A stretch of DNA of 64,000 nucleotides from Rhizophagus irregularis (lineage: Eukaryota > Glomeromycota > Glomeromycetes > Glomerales > Glomeraceae): the NCBI RefSeq assembly GCF_026210795.1, contig NC_089453.1, forward strand, positions 2,501-66,500, in the 5' to 3' direction. Position 1 is the stretch's first letter, and every line of letters starts with the position of its first letter. Positions 35,734 through 47,095 of the stretch are shown piece by piece. The notes under the pieces are model-generated. The model was not told where the DNA came from and ran no database searches. It worked only from the letters and a program-made list of their open reading frames with translations. Made by a program: the position numbers and the translations under genes.

Positions 35734-37822
35734 ATGCATTATCTAATGCATTAGATGCGAGTCCTATAGCATTTTCTACTATTCTTCTCATTTGTGCTTC
35801 TGTTGCCATGTTTAATAATATATTTTCTTGAAATAAATCTTGTAAATTATAATCAGATATTTCACTTTCACTATCAGAATCTTCAATATTCAATGAATTA
35901 TTCGAATCTGAATTTTGACTTAAACCAAAACCTCCTGTATTTATAACATTTTCATTTTCACTCTCAAATTCATTCTCATTAAAATTTTCAGTATTTTCTT
36001 CCCAAATCTCATGTTCTTCTGGATCTAATATTTCTCCAATCTTTTCTGAATTATCTGTATCATCATTTTCTTCTTCAACTTCTTCTTCACTTTTTTCAAT
36101 TTCAAATTTCTTTAAATATTTATCTAATATTCTCCTTATTTCTTTTTCTGATTCATTTTTATATTCTTGAAATTTTCTTATAAAGTCTGCACTTAATATA
36201 TCAACATTTCTATATCCCATACTTATTAATCTTAATAATTCTCCATCAGAAACTTCAATTTCTAAAATTTTGATTAGATTTTTTAACTGTTCTAATCTTT
36301 TCTCTATTTCTGTTTCATCATCTAATTCATTCTCATCTTCTACATTTTCTAATTCTTTTTCATAACAACTTTTACATATCTTTTCTATAAATTCTTTATT
36401 ATATTCTACTGCTTCTATTGCTTCTTTTTTTAATATTGTTTTGTTACACATTGGACATTCTATTGTATACATATAATGCCATATTCTTAATTCCTTTTCT
36501 ATTCCTTTGTCATCTAATTCTTCAATAGTTTTGTAAAAACTCATAAATTCTTTAGTTTTTATTATTTCATATTCTACTCTAAAATTTATTATTCGTTTTA
36601 TTTCTTCAATATCAATTTCATAACCATTTTCTAACCAATAATTTCTGTATATTCTTTCTATATGTTCGTCTCCTTCATTTGAACTTGATTCTCCCACATC
36701 ATCTGAACTTTCTAGTTCTCCTATGTCACTATATTCTTCAACAAAACCTTTTGTCTCTACAATTTTCTCTATTATCTTATCTGTTAAATCATCGTTCATC
36801 CATGGTTTTGGATATTTATTTCTATCCCACCATTGATATGTTATACTTTTCTGAAATTTCTTGATTTTCTCTCTATTTTCTTCTTCTGCAATATTTTCTT
36901 CCAAATGTAATATTTCTTTAAAATTTCTCATAGTACCATATCCTTTATTCTTAATAGTTACTGATTCTATTTCTTCTAACCATTCTTCAAATTTTACAAA
37001 TCTTATATCTAATTCATCATCTTCTATAATATATCTATACGTCAACAATTCTTTATTCCCTAACAAATTCTCTTCTGTTTGATCATCTAATATGAATTCA
37101 TTATCTTCACTAAGTATATAATGTTCACATATCACTTTTACTATCGATATAATTCCTATTTTTCTATAATCTGATTTATTTCTATATCTAATTGACCTTA
37201 CGATTATATCTAACAGTTTTTCTCCTTCTTTTCTTATTTTCTCAAATTCTTTATTTCTTTTCTTTTTACTAGATGGATAACTTTCTTCTCCATCCTTTCT
37301 TGTCAATATTATATATTCCATTAATTTTGTATATGTATTTCTATTATAACTCATTACTTCTAGTATTACTTTTTGAAAAATTTTCTAAAATCTTTTAAAC
37401 CAATCTCCTATTTCTATTTCATTAATATTATAACATTTTAGACATGAAGGGTCTACTTGATATTCTTCTTTCAATTCATTATCACTGGTAAAAAAATGAT
37501 TTATCCTACACATATCTTACACATATTGGGTACTCAAAATGTAGAAAATCATACACAAATAATACACATATCATACACATATCGGGTACTAATATATATA
37601 TCATACATATATCAGGTACCTGATAGGTATACTATATATATAAGTACCCGATATGTATATGATATGTGTATTATTTGTGTATGATTTTCTACATTTTGAG
37701 TACCCGATATATGTAAGATATGTGTAAGATATGTGTAGGATAGACCATTTTTTTACCAGTGTATGTTTCTCTATTTCATGTCTTCTTTTAATCTCTTCTA
37801 ATTCATCGTATATATCAGACAT
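35726..37822 (-). pseudogene. N-terminal gag-like frame of the gypsy element
   Basis: The frame probably starts at 37,822 (MSDIYDELEEIKRRHEIEKH), is interrupted by the MITE at 37,483-37,761, has a stop at about 37,395 and then runs open for 542 codons (37,354-35,726). The protein is very acidic and Glu/Asn-rich, with one possible zinc site (CPMCNKTILKKEA...CKSCYEK, about 36,430-36,370). At its end it runs into the hairpin MITE and would continue into gag proper. No match to a named capsid domain in this part; it is assigned to the element by position and frame. Confidence 0.65.
37483..37761. mobile_element. CACTG-ended MITE (CACTA-like)
   Basis: A 279-bp palindrome with ends CACTGGTAAAAAAATG and the complement. 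TAT is duplicated (37,480-37,482 and 37,762-37,764). CACT(G/A) ends plus a 3-bp duplication fit a CACTA-derived MITE. It is inserted near the start of the gypsy gag-like frame. Confidence 0.85.
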
Positions 37823-38067
37823 TTTTATTTATTTAAACATTTCATAATTTCACTTTTATTTATATTTTATAAAATTTTATCATTAACTTAACATCATTTA
37901 AATTACTATTTTATCTTTTACTTCTTTAAAATACAATTTAAATTCTAATATTTTCAAAGTTCCAGCTTTGATTCTATAATTTCTCTATACATTCTATAAT
38001 ATAATCTATAATCGCGATTTTATTTATAAACTTTCTATATCTTACGCAAATAAACTGTGATCAAGGC

Positions 38068-38185
38068 TAGGGATTATTTATAACTGGGGCCACCCAGTAT
38101 CAGACTAATATGATCACCAACAAAGGCTTATTTATACTGGGTCCTCCCAGTGTGCTCTTATTTATACTGGGGTTCTCCCAGTTTT
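38068..38185. repeat. Three small stem-loops in the gypsy leader
   Basis: The phrase TTATTTATACTGGG..CCCAGT recurs at about 38,075, 38,130 and 38,158. Each gives a short CTGGG/CCCAG hairpin. They lie in the untranslated leader between gag and the 5' LTR. Confidence 0.55.
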
Positions 38186-38522
38186 ATACACAACATTAAA
38201 CTTTTAATAACTTTTAATCTTTTTTTTATATTAACTTCCAAAATATTTATTTCAAATCTATTTCATATTATTTTATTTCTCGCATTTCATTTTATAATTC
38301 ATTAATATTTTCTTATTATAATTGGATAGCCACGGATTTTTAAGCGATCAACGTACTAAAATTTCTGTTGACAAACGCCCCTGGTGACACAACTATTTCT
38401 TTACTATTCTCTTATTTATTTATTATTATCATTTTATAAAATTTTGAGAAAAATATTCTAAGTCCACAATTTCCTCAGACTGGGGAGGTCTATATATATT
38501 TTACTACGCCTCATCACGTGAC

Positions 38523-40598
38523 TAGAGCTCCGAATTTGACCTGACGGATCGGGTGACCTGACGGGTTGACCCAAAAAATTCAGGTCGGGTAGCAGATTTA
38601 ATGACCCGACCTCGGGTCGGGTCAGTCACAGTCGGGTACCCGACCCGACCCATTGACCTGACATATTTCGGTCAAAAATAAGACGTTTCAGCATTTTATA
38701 TATATAAAAAAATGCCAAACTGACCTGAATCCGACGTTTTTTCATTAAAAATAATTACAAAAACGTTTTTTTATTAAAAACATCAGGTTCGATTAAAGAA
38801 ACAAAAAAAAATGTTTCTTTATTAAAAAACGTCAGGTTTAACATTTTTTCATTAAAAGAAACAAAAAAAATGTTTCTTTAATTAAAAAATGTCGGGTTTG
38901 ACGTTTTTTCATTAAAAGAAACAAAAAAATGTTTCTTTAATTAAAAAACGTCGGGTTTAACGTTTTTTCATTAAAAGAAACAAAAAAAAATGTTTCTTTA
39001 TTAAAAAACGTCGGGTTTGACGTTTTTTCATTAAAAGAAACAAAAAAAAATGTTTTTTTATTAAAAAACGTCGGGTTTGACGTTTTTTCATTAAAAGAAA
39101 CAAAAAAAAATGTTTCTTTAATTAAAAAACGTCGGGTTTGATGTTTTTTCATTAAAAGAAACAAAAAAAAAATGTTTCTTTATTAAAAAACGTCGGGTTT
39201 GACTAGAGCTCCGAACAGGTCAGCCAAATTCAGGTAACCTGACCTGACCTGACCTGAAATTCAGGTCAGGTATGAGATTTTTAAAAAAAATTCAGGTCAG
39301 GTATGAAGATTGACCTGACCTGATTGACCTGTTGACCTGAAACTATTGATTCTACTATATAATAAAAGTGAGTTGCAGTATTGCGATTCACTTTTTTATA
39401 TTGATTTTATATAATAAAAGTGAGTTGCAGTATTGCGATTCACTTTTTTATATAGATTCTATATAAAAAAAGTGAGTTGCGGTATTGCGATTCACTTTTT
39501 TATATTGATTTCATATGATAAAAGTGAGTTGCGATATTGGGATTCACTTTTTTATATGATTTTAATATAAAAATGTTGAATCGCAATATTTTGAGAAAAA
39601 ACGTTGCGAAAACGTTTTTTCATAATATTATATTAAAAAAATGTTTCGTAACATTTTTTTTTTGATATTTCAATAATAACGTTGCGAAAACATTTTTTTC
39701 ATAATGTTATATTAAAAAAAAAAGTTTTGTACCGTTTTTTTTCAATACTTAATAAAAATAGTCCTGAAATTTTTCAGGTTTCAGGTCAGGTCAGGTCAAA
39801 CAGACAACCTGATATAACCTGACCTGACCTGACCTGAAAAAAAATTTCAGGTCAGGTTTATCAATTAACCTGACCTGACCTGACCCATTCGGAGCTCTAG
39901 GTTTGACGTTTTTTCATTAAAAGAAACAAAAAAAATGTTTCTTTAATTAAAAAACATCGGGTTTGACGTTTTTTCATTAAAAGAAACAAAAAAAAATGTT
40001 TCTTTATTAAAAAACGTCAGGTTTGACATTTTTTCATTAAAAGAAACAAAAAAAAAATGTTTCTTTATTAAAAAATGTCGGGTTTGACGTTTTTTCATTA
40101 AAAGAAACAAAAAAAAGTTTCTTTAATTAAAAAACGTCGGGTTTGGCATTTTTTCATTAAAAGAAACAAAAAAAAAATGTTTCTTTATTAAAAAACGTCG
40201 GGTTTGACGTTTTTTCATTAAAAGAAACAAAAAAAATGTTTCTTTAATTAAAAAATGTCGGGTTTGACGTTTTTTCATTAAAAGAAACAAAAAAAATGTT
40301 TCTTCAATTAAAAAATGTAGAACCTGACGTTTTTTATTAAAAGAAACAAAAAAAAATTGTTTCTTTAATTTAAAAACATCGGGTCCGACATTTTTCATTG
40401 GAAGAAACAAAAAAAAAGGCGTTTTGGCATAATAAAAAGTGCCAAAACGTTTTTTTGACTCAAAATATATTGGGTCAATGGGTCTGGTCGGGTATCCGAA
40501 CTGACCCGTGATATTCGGGTCGGGTCACCAAATTCATGACTTGCCTTGGGTCGGGTCAAGTCAATTACCCGACCCGACCCGACCCATTCAGAGCTCTA
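38523..40598. mobile_element. hAT-type non-autonomous element (TAGAGCTC ends), outer copy
   Basis: Ends TAGAGCTCCGAAT and its complement, with an exact 8-bp duplication CACGTGAC (38,515-38,522 and 40,599-40,606). TAGAG fits the hAT terminus. The subterminal parts are GACCCGACC/GGGTCGGGT repeats. The interior is an array of about 60-bp units (GTCGGGTTTGACGTTTTTTC + ATTAAAAGAAACAAAAAAAA), about seven units on each side of the nested copy. There is no coding gene; open frames in the array are repeat artefacts. Confidence 0.88.
39204..39899. mobile_element. hAT-type element (TAGAGCTC ends), inner nested copy
   Basis: A 696-bp element of the same family nested in the repeat array of the outer copy. 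It has an exact duplication GGTTTGAC (39,196-39,203 and 39,900-39,907). The subterminal DNA is CCTGACCTGA-rich. The centre has four tandem units of about 62 bp (39,345-39,560), each a hairpin of AAAAGTGAGTTGC and GCGATTCACTTTT. Confidence 0.88.
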
Positions 40599-41520
40599 CA
40601 CGTGACTTATACTTTCTTTTATTTTCTTCTATTTTACTGTGCCTCATCACATGATTTATATTACTCACGTGATTTTTACTGTGCTTTTAACACATGACTT
40701 GTCGCAGTATAATTCTCATTTTATTTTATTTATTTCTGTAACTGAACTCATATTCTCTCTTTCTAATTAAATATTTTATTACATTCTATATTCTTTACGC
40801 AACATACTTACGCAATTTCTTTTTATTTTTATATTAAATTATCATTTATTTCATATAATTCATTATTATCTTTTACAATCTTTCATATCATTCTTTTATT
40901 GTAATAAAATTATTTCTCATATATCAAATAATAACATTTCAATATTTCTCATATTTACAATATCCTTTAATTTTCTCTTTCATTTAGTAACCTATACCAG
41001 GCTTGCTTTTACCTTCTTCATAGAAGTATAGTAGTTTACGGGTTTGTTACTACTAACTTTTCTTTTCTTATAATACTTTTAAATTTTTCAATTATTTATT
41101 AACTTTTATTATTCATAAAATTCATTCTTATTATAAATTTTTATTTTCATTTAATTTTTTTTTTTAATCTTTTCATTATTATCTTGAATATTTCATTCAT
41201 TTTTTCGATATATACTTTTTCAATATATCGTATATTTTCATTTCTCATATATTCCGTAATATTCCTTTTTCATAATATTACTTTTACTATATCCTTTTTC
41301 ATAAATAGTAACACTTTTCTCATATCTCAGATAAGTCTTCCTTATCTTATCATTTCTTTGATGATTTCTCATATCATCCTTCCTTTTCTCATATTTCTTT
41401 GATGATTTCTCATATCATTCTTTTCTTATTAATTTTACAAATCTTTCTTTCATTTTCTCATATAATTTTCTTTTATTTCTCATTTAGATCTTGTATGAAG
41501 ACAACAATCTTTTAATTTCT

Positions 41521-41534
41521 CAGAGTATGCACCA
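41521..41534 (-). promoter_or_regulatory. Candidate primer-binding site
   Basis: On the minus strand TGGTGCATACTCTG begins 4 nt after the 5' LTR. TGG complements the CCA end of a tRNA. The tRNA species was not identified. Confidence 0.55.
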
Positions 41535-41538
41535 AAAA

Positions 41539-42017
41539 TGTGACACGCTGCCCATAGGATATTAAAATAAAATATCGTATGTTGCCATTGACGTGTTGAG
41601 TTCGTATAATATCTATGTTTGGTTTAAAATAAAAATTAGTTACAAAAATTACAAAATATTATTTTAAATTCTCGAACTTAATAATATAATATTAATTAAT
41701 TCTCAAGTGTACAATGAGCATATTCATATTTGAATAACTTTTTAATAATTAATATTTTAATATTATTTTATTTGAGCCAAAATTTGACTGCGGAATTTCC
41801 TATCGAAATCCACTTGTATTTATACATTTTAAGAAAAATTATTTCTAATACTTCTATCTTTTCTAATAATAAAAATTTAAGAAAATAAAAGATCTATTAT
41901 CATATGACTATCTCGTTACACTAAACTAAACTATAAATATAATTTTATTGGCTAATTATTTACCCATCGGTTAATTATTTATCCTTATTCTATTTTATTA
42001 TATTTTCGGTTATTACA
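41539..42017 (-). repeat. 5' LTR of the gypsy element
   Basis: A 479-bp LTR, about 97% identical to the left LTR outside two short gaps. AGGT follows it (42,018-42,021). Confidence 0.9.
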
Positions 42018-42548
42018 AGGTTTCCATCGTTTTTTGATTATAGACTTAAGTTTACCAACATTTCTTTCTATAGAAATTTCAATCGGGTAATACGTATCAG
42101 AAGGATATCCAGAAATTATACAGTTGAGGGCAACAACTGATTGCAAGTATTTTTGTTATTTATTGTAATAGAAGACTAACGTAAGCAAAAAGCAACACTA
42201 ACCTTCGATTTTAATAATTATGTAAAGATTGAATTTGGGAGGATCTTCTTTCCAAATATCTTTGATTTGAAAATATGATAATATTTCATTGCTATCAGAA
42301 AGATCAAAAGAAGGAATTGTATTACTGCTTCCTATACAGGTATTTGTGCCATAATCTGAAGTCACTTGCACCAACAGTTTCAAAGTAATCTTTTCAGCTT
42401 TAATATGTCTTTTAAGTTCACCAATTATTTCGTTTTCTTTAATTTTAATAGAGATTATATTTCTGAATGGCTTTTCCAGAACCAGACAATTAAGTAATGT
42501 CATATTTCTGTGGCAAAAACACATTTTTCTGTATTTATATTTTAGCAT
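42018..42548 (-). pseudogene. Crinkler-like gene, 5' part (split by gypsy element)
   Basis: Exon 1 (best Met at 42,503) encodes a CRN-type header: MTLLNCLVLEKPFRN, then IIGELKRHIKAEK, ending KFNLYIIIKIE. A GT..AG intron (about 42,197-42,140) leads in phase to a second header copy, VVALNCIISGYPSDTYYPIE and NVGKLKSIIKKRWK, where the retrotransposon intrudes. The second copy continues at 29,155. So the original protein had two ubiquitin-like CRN headers in tandem. In oomycetes and AM fungi such headers precede effector domains acting in host or self nuclei; nothing here shows which. Confidence 0.6.
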
Positions 42549-42621
42549 TAAGAATAATTTTGCTATTAATGGAACACTAAGTGATACACATTTCGATGGC
42601 TTAGATATTGTGACAACATTC

Positions 42622-42798
42622 TATACATGCCACCCAAATTATTTTGGACTGCCGTAATTATAAGTAAAATCCCAAATTCAATTATGGCATCCCAAATTAT
42701 TTTGGCACTTTACATAGTAAATTATATATAAACTGAATGAATTATGGCATCCCAAATTATAATTATGGCATCCCAAAATAATTTGGGCAGCATGTATA
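42622..42798. mobile_element. MITE, family TATACATGC (copy 3 of 3)
   Basis: A 177-bp element with an exact 8-bp duplication CAACATTC (42,614-42,621 and 42,799-42,806), which fixes the ends of the family as TATACATGC..GCATGTATA. It lies between two minus-strand gene remnants. Confidence 0.92.
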
Positions 42799-42867
42799 CA
42801 ACATTCACTAATACGCCAAGTAGCTTTAATAATAAGTGCTATGATTATACAAACAACACCAAATTTA

Positions 42868-43220
42868 TAACTTTAATTTCTTATAAGTTTCTCTAATGTT
42901 CCCTATCCATTTCCCTTCACGTTTAATTTTAATTTTTTCATTACAATCATGGTAATCCTTGAGTCTATACTCTTTATCTAGGCCAAATTTATCAAGCAAC
43001 ATTCTTCAAGTATATTTAATGAAAAAATTTCTTTTAGTTCTTTATCATAACTAACGAGAATTGCAGTTAATTTACCATTGGTGATTTCAGTTACCTTGCA
43101 TCCATTATTAACCCATTTTTTAGAATGCTTTCCATCTTTCCTTAATACATATTCTCTTGATGTCCATATCTCATCGTCTTTTTTAATAACTTCTGCATCA
43201 CATACTTTCTGAAGATACAT
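42868..43220 (-). pseudogene. Unrecognised gene remnant with one frameshift
   Basis: Minus-strand coding from 43,220 reads VCDAEVIKKDDEIWTSREYV and NGKLTAILVSYDKELKEIFS. At about 43,000 the frame shifts by one and continues LLDKFGLDKEYRLKDYHDCN to a stop at 42,868. The two frames join smoothly, so a 1-bp change broke a roughly 115-aa open stretch. No domain recognised. Confidence 0.4.
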
Positions 43221-43279
43221 ATCTACTTTTTCATCTAAATATAAAGAGTGTAGGATTGATCAAAAATTATTCGTACAAG

Positions 43280-45600
43280 CAAATAAACATCTCAATACCT
43301 ACTTCCGTTATTAAGATTTAAATTTTCCATTTGTTCGATCAATTTTCAATTCTTCCAATTTTTGATCAATAACAGCGAATCAACAATAACATAAGTGCGT
43401 TCTCTTTCAGGTTGCTTTTTCTAGTACTCACTAATAAGTTCTGTTACCTCAAGCTTCTTTACGACTTTTGTTTTCCAGACTAAGACTTGAAAATTCTCTT
43501 CCTTCATATCAGTCATCGGCCTCAATATCAGAAATGATGTCATTATTTTTTCTTGATTTCTTCAAAAACTCTTTTTTTAAGAAAATTAATATTTACACTC
43601 ATAAGGATCTTAACAGGAAATAGAACAGAATTTTCCTCTATTTTATCATAGAGGTGGCAAGTAAGCTCGATTTTAACATGATTCTGTAAAAATTGATAGC
43701 CACATATTTATAATTCAATTTATCATACCTAAAAAATACATGAAGTATCTCTAATCGTCTGGAAAAAAATTTCACAAACTTCATGATAAACATCAGCTAA
43801 AATTGCCACAACTCAACATCCTTTCTTTGTAAGGAAATGAAAAAAATTGATTAACATCATTGTATGGGACTCTGACATGTAAATTGAATATCTTTTGCAC
43901 TCCGATATTTTCTTACTTCATGTGAAATAAGAATGACTATGAATAAATATAAAAAGATATCAAGTGAAACATTTCGGTAAAGTTATTAACCAATAAGAAC
44001 TATAGGTAATTTACTATTGTCATTTGGCTTCATTACATGCAAATTCCTGCTTAATTTTTTCTACAAGACAGCCAAGATTGTTGGCAGTATCTACTTCAAT
44101 ATGATAAGTCTCAACTATTTTATAGAGGTAACAAGTGAGCGTAATTTTCTCCATGATTCTATAAAGGTTACTCATAATAAATATTAATAATCATGTATTT
44201 ATAATTCAATTTACTATATCTGAATTGTACCTTGGCACTGATCGTCTGGAAAAAAAAATTTTATAAACTTGATGATAAACACTAGAAGCTCAAAACATTT
44301 GCGGGCAATAAAAAAAATTTTTACAACTCAACGCTTATTTTTTATAAGAAAACAAAAAATTTGATTAACAAGACTAGTTCCATAGAAATAATACAAATAG
44401 GAGAATTATTCTCCTGCCATGTAAATTGGAATTTTTTTGTGAAACATCCAAAATCAGGATTAAATTAGAATCCTTGCCAATCAACTGATGAAATTAACTC
44501 TTTTTCCTGCCGTACTGCTGAAGTGAACCAATTGAATAAATGTTCGCCATTAAGTTTTATTGATGATAAATTTTAACTGTCATTTTTTTTAAACACCAAA
44601 ATAATGATCCTGTTATCTTAAATATAGCGGGCTTTTTCATTTATCACATTAATTTGCTGATTATTTTCTGATTTTATCACATGATATAAAATGCCGTTAC
44701 AACTTACAAGACATTGCATAAAATTCTACATATTAATATGACCTCAAATATTGCAAATAATTTAAATTTTAATCATACAAAGTTTTATTCAAATTGAATT
44801 ATTATTGACCGATTTTTGCAAGTAGTAACTTTTAATTTAATGCATTTTACGTAATTTTTTAATATAAATGACTGGCAGATTTAAAAACTCACATAATAAT
44901 CGTACTTTAAATCTTGCAAACTAATAAATATTAATAAAATATATTTGCAAAAAAAAATTTATTAGAATCTGAAATAAATTCAAGAATTTTAATATGTACC
45001 TTCCATATAAATTAAAAATCTATTATAATTCCTGTTGCAAAATCATAAATAACTCAACATATATACATGCTAGAAAAATGAATTTATATTTATTTGAAAG
45101 GAGAGAATGAGATCTATCCAAAAAGTTAAAAATTGCATTGATTGAATCATTGATTCCTTAATAAATACGCTCAACATATTTACTATCAATTTGACATAAA
45201 CTCTTGCATTTGAACGTAAATATCTCCTTATCTAATGATTCAATTTGCATGATTTTTGATTCCAAAATTAGAACACATTTACACCTTTCAAAGGAATAAA
45301 AAATTATTTATTTAGCATATGTGTATGTTGATAAATTAACAATAATGTTATTACAATCAAAACCTGACATAAATTTTAAATTATATTTCTTACCAATAAT
45401 TGTAGCCATAAAACTTCTTTCACTTTATTTAAAGAATGTTGTTTAAGCTTTTAATAGAATATACTGATGAAATTCATAAGTCAACTCCTAAAAAAGAAAA
45501 AGAAATAATTAATTTATTAATAAAGGAAAAAAAAATTCTAAAAATCCTATCTGATCCTTTAAATGGTAAGGAGTTCTATCAATAAAGAATTTTTTTGACA
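43280..45600. other. No intact gene; diverged tandem duplication
   Basis: About 43,630-43,890 and 44,105-44,420 are diverged copies of one another; they share AGGTGGCAAGT/AGGTAACAAGT, TTATAATTCAATTTA and ATCGTCTGGAAAAAAA. Minus-strand coding scraps occur at 43,300-43,680 but cannot be joined. Confidence 0.45.
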
Positions 45601-45619
45601 CTAAACTTATTATTGTCCA

Positions 45620-46450
45620 GAGCGTAGCGAAGGACTATATAATTTTACGAAGGTCAATGAGAATTAGTGTCACATAGCGATTTCCAGTTGTCCGCACGCG
45701 TCATTTCTGATTGGTCCGCACAGAATGTGTATTGAAATTTTGTGCTACATCAAAAATAAATAAGTTTATGATTACCTTTTTTTTAGATTTTGGCTAGTAA
45801 GTATATTTTTCTTTAAACGACTTTTTATTTTTTTCCTAGGGTTTCTAGATTTCTTGTACATTGTAACCATGGATATCGAACTTAATAGAATAGAAAGTCA
45901 CATGATCAGATAAATAATTAGCCAGAAAGGATAAATGTTTAGGAAAAGGAATGATCTACATGATGTAATATTTATTAAATGATTAACGACGAACCAATAG
46001 ATCAATCAGAGGGTCGATCGATGCGGCTTAGCAACCAATTTATCAAGTTCGTCAACAGGAATAATTAGGGAGAGGAACTATAAGCCACAAAAGATAGATT
46101 ATGGGACAATATGAAAAGATAATATAAAAGATAATATGGAAAGATGATACAAAAAGATAGCACAGCCACAAAAGATGGATTATAAATTATTTCTTTACGA
46201 TGTAATATTTGAAAGAAAGAAAAGATAACATATAAAATAGTATATAAAATAGCATATAGAAAAAATCATGTATAAAAGATAGCATACAAGATAGCGTATA
46301 AAAGATAACACATAACATAAAATATTAGAAAGAAATAAGAAGTAAGAAAAGAAAGAATAAGAAAGTTGGTTTAAATAGGAGCGGAATGGGAAGTGAATTC
46401 CACAGTCGCCAGTGAGGATTTTGAATTTTAGGTAATTTAGTTAGTTGTGA
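45620..46450. other. Repeat-rich spacer
   Basis: Starts with a GC-richer phrase (GTCCAGAGCGTAGCGAAGGA), then purine-rich AAAAGATAATAT-type simple repeats from about 46,090 to 46,340. It could contain a solo LTR, but no ends or duplication were found. Confidence 0.35.
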
Positions 46451-46906
46451 ATTTTATGAAGATCAAAATATAAATAAAGTACTTTTTACCCATTAATTAA
46501 TGATTATCGATTCTTTTATACTGTTTTCTTATGATGAAAAAGTATGTTAAATAATGGATTCCTTTACCATTTGATATATGAGAAACGCACGAACATAATA
46601 GTTCGGTTAGTCGGAATGTACACAATCATATGGGTGAAGGGTTCATAAATGTTTGTAAAAACGTTAATTATTAAAAGTTATCTCGAATATACTTATGATT
46701 CACCTAAGTTTTAATTAATGTTAAATAAGTATTCAAATGATGAAGTAAATATGAATATAAAGAATTAGAAAATGATGAAAATTAAGTTAAAGATTTAAAA
46801 CTAAACTAAGCAAGAATATTAATGTTTCGCTGAGAACACATATAATAGAAGCAGGGAACTTTGTTTACCGCCGGGTGGCAGACGGGGGTGATAACATACT
46901 GGACTG

Positions 46907-47095
46907 GTGAGTTGTTTTTTATTTGTTTTGCTTTAAAGAAACATTTTTAGCGTTTCATTTTTATTTTTTTTTATTTAGGAACACAGGTTTTTTGTACATA
47001 CCGGACTTTTAAAGGTAAATTGTGAGGGCTTTTCTTACTTGTTTAACCTTAAAGAAACGTTTCTAACGTTTCATTTTTCATTTTTATTTTTTTAG
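46907..47095 (+). repeat. Two tandem intron-like units
   Basis: Unit 1 runs GTGAGT (46,907) to TATTTAG (46,978); unit 2 runs GTAAAT (47,015) to TTTTTAG (47,095). Between and after them lie near-identical short exon-like pieces (GGTTTTTTGTACATACC / AGATTTTTTGTACAAATT). Each unit has GAAAC..TTAG/CTAAC..GTTTC shortly before a T-run, the same layout as the array at 62.4-63.3 kb. Confidence 0.55.

Larger units (their letters stand above)
29156..42017 (-). mobile_element. Ty3/gypsy LTR retrotransposon with six nested insertions
   Basis: Two direct LTRs (29,156-29,671 and 41,539-42,017), a polypurine tract inside the left LTR and a tRNA-like primer site inside the right LTR show a minus-strand element. 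The order from right to left is leader, gag-like frame, gag with zinc knuckles, protease, reverse transcriptase, RNase H and integrase, the Ty3/gypsy order. AGGT flanks both ends. The coding region is decayed and holds MITEs at 33,358, 34,905 (with 35,346 nested), 37,483 and 38,523 (with 39,204 nested). Without these it is about 9.5 kb. It splits a Crinkler-like gene. Confidence 0.92.

Noticed and set aside
35726-37354. A host gene with an acidic 542-aa product
   Set aside because: Position, strand and in-frame continuation into gag across the hairpin MITE place it in the gypsy element.
38937-40410. FFFVSFNEK-type repeat proteins on minus
   Set aside because: Pure translation of the 60-bp satellite array in the hAT-type element; no independent coding evidence.
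38523-40598. CRISPR-like direct repeats
   Set aside because: Eukaryotic context, no unique spacers and no cas genes; it is a tandem satellite in a transposon.
45840-46620. Solo LTR or second retroelement
   Set aside because: No matching partner, no clear TG..CA ends and no target duplication.
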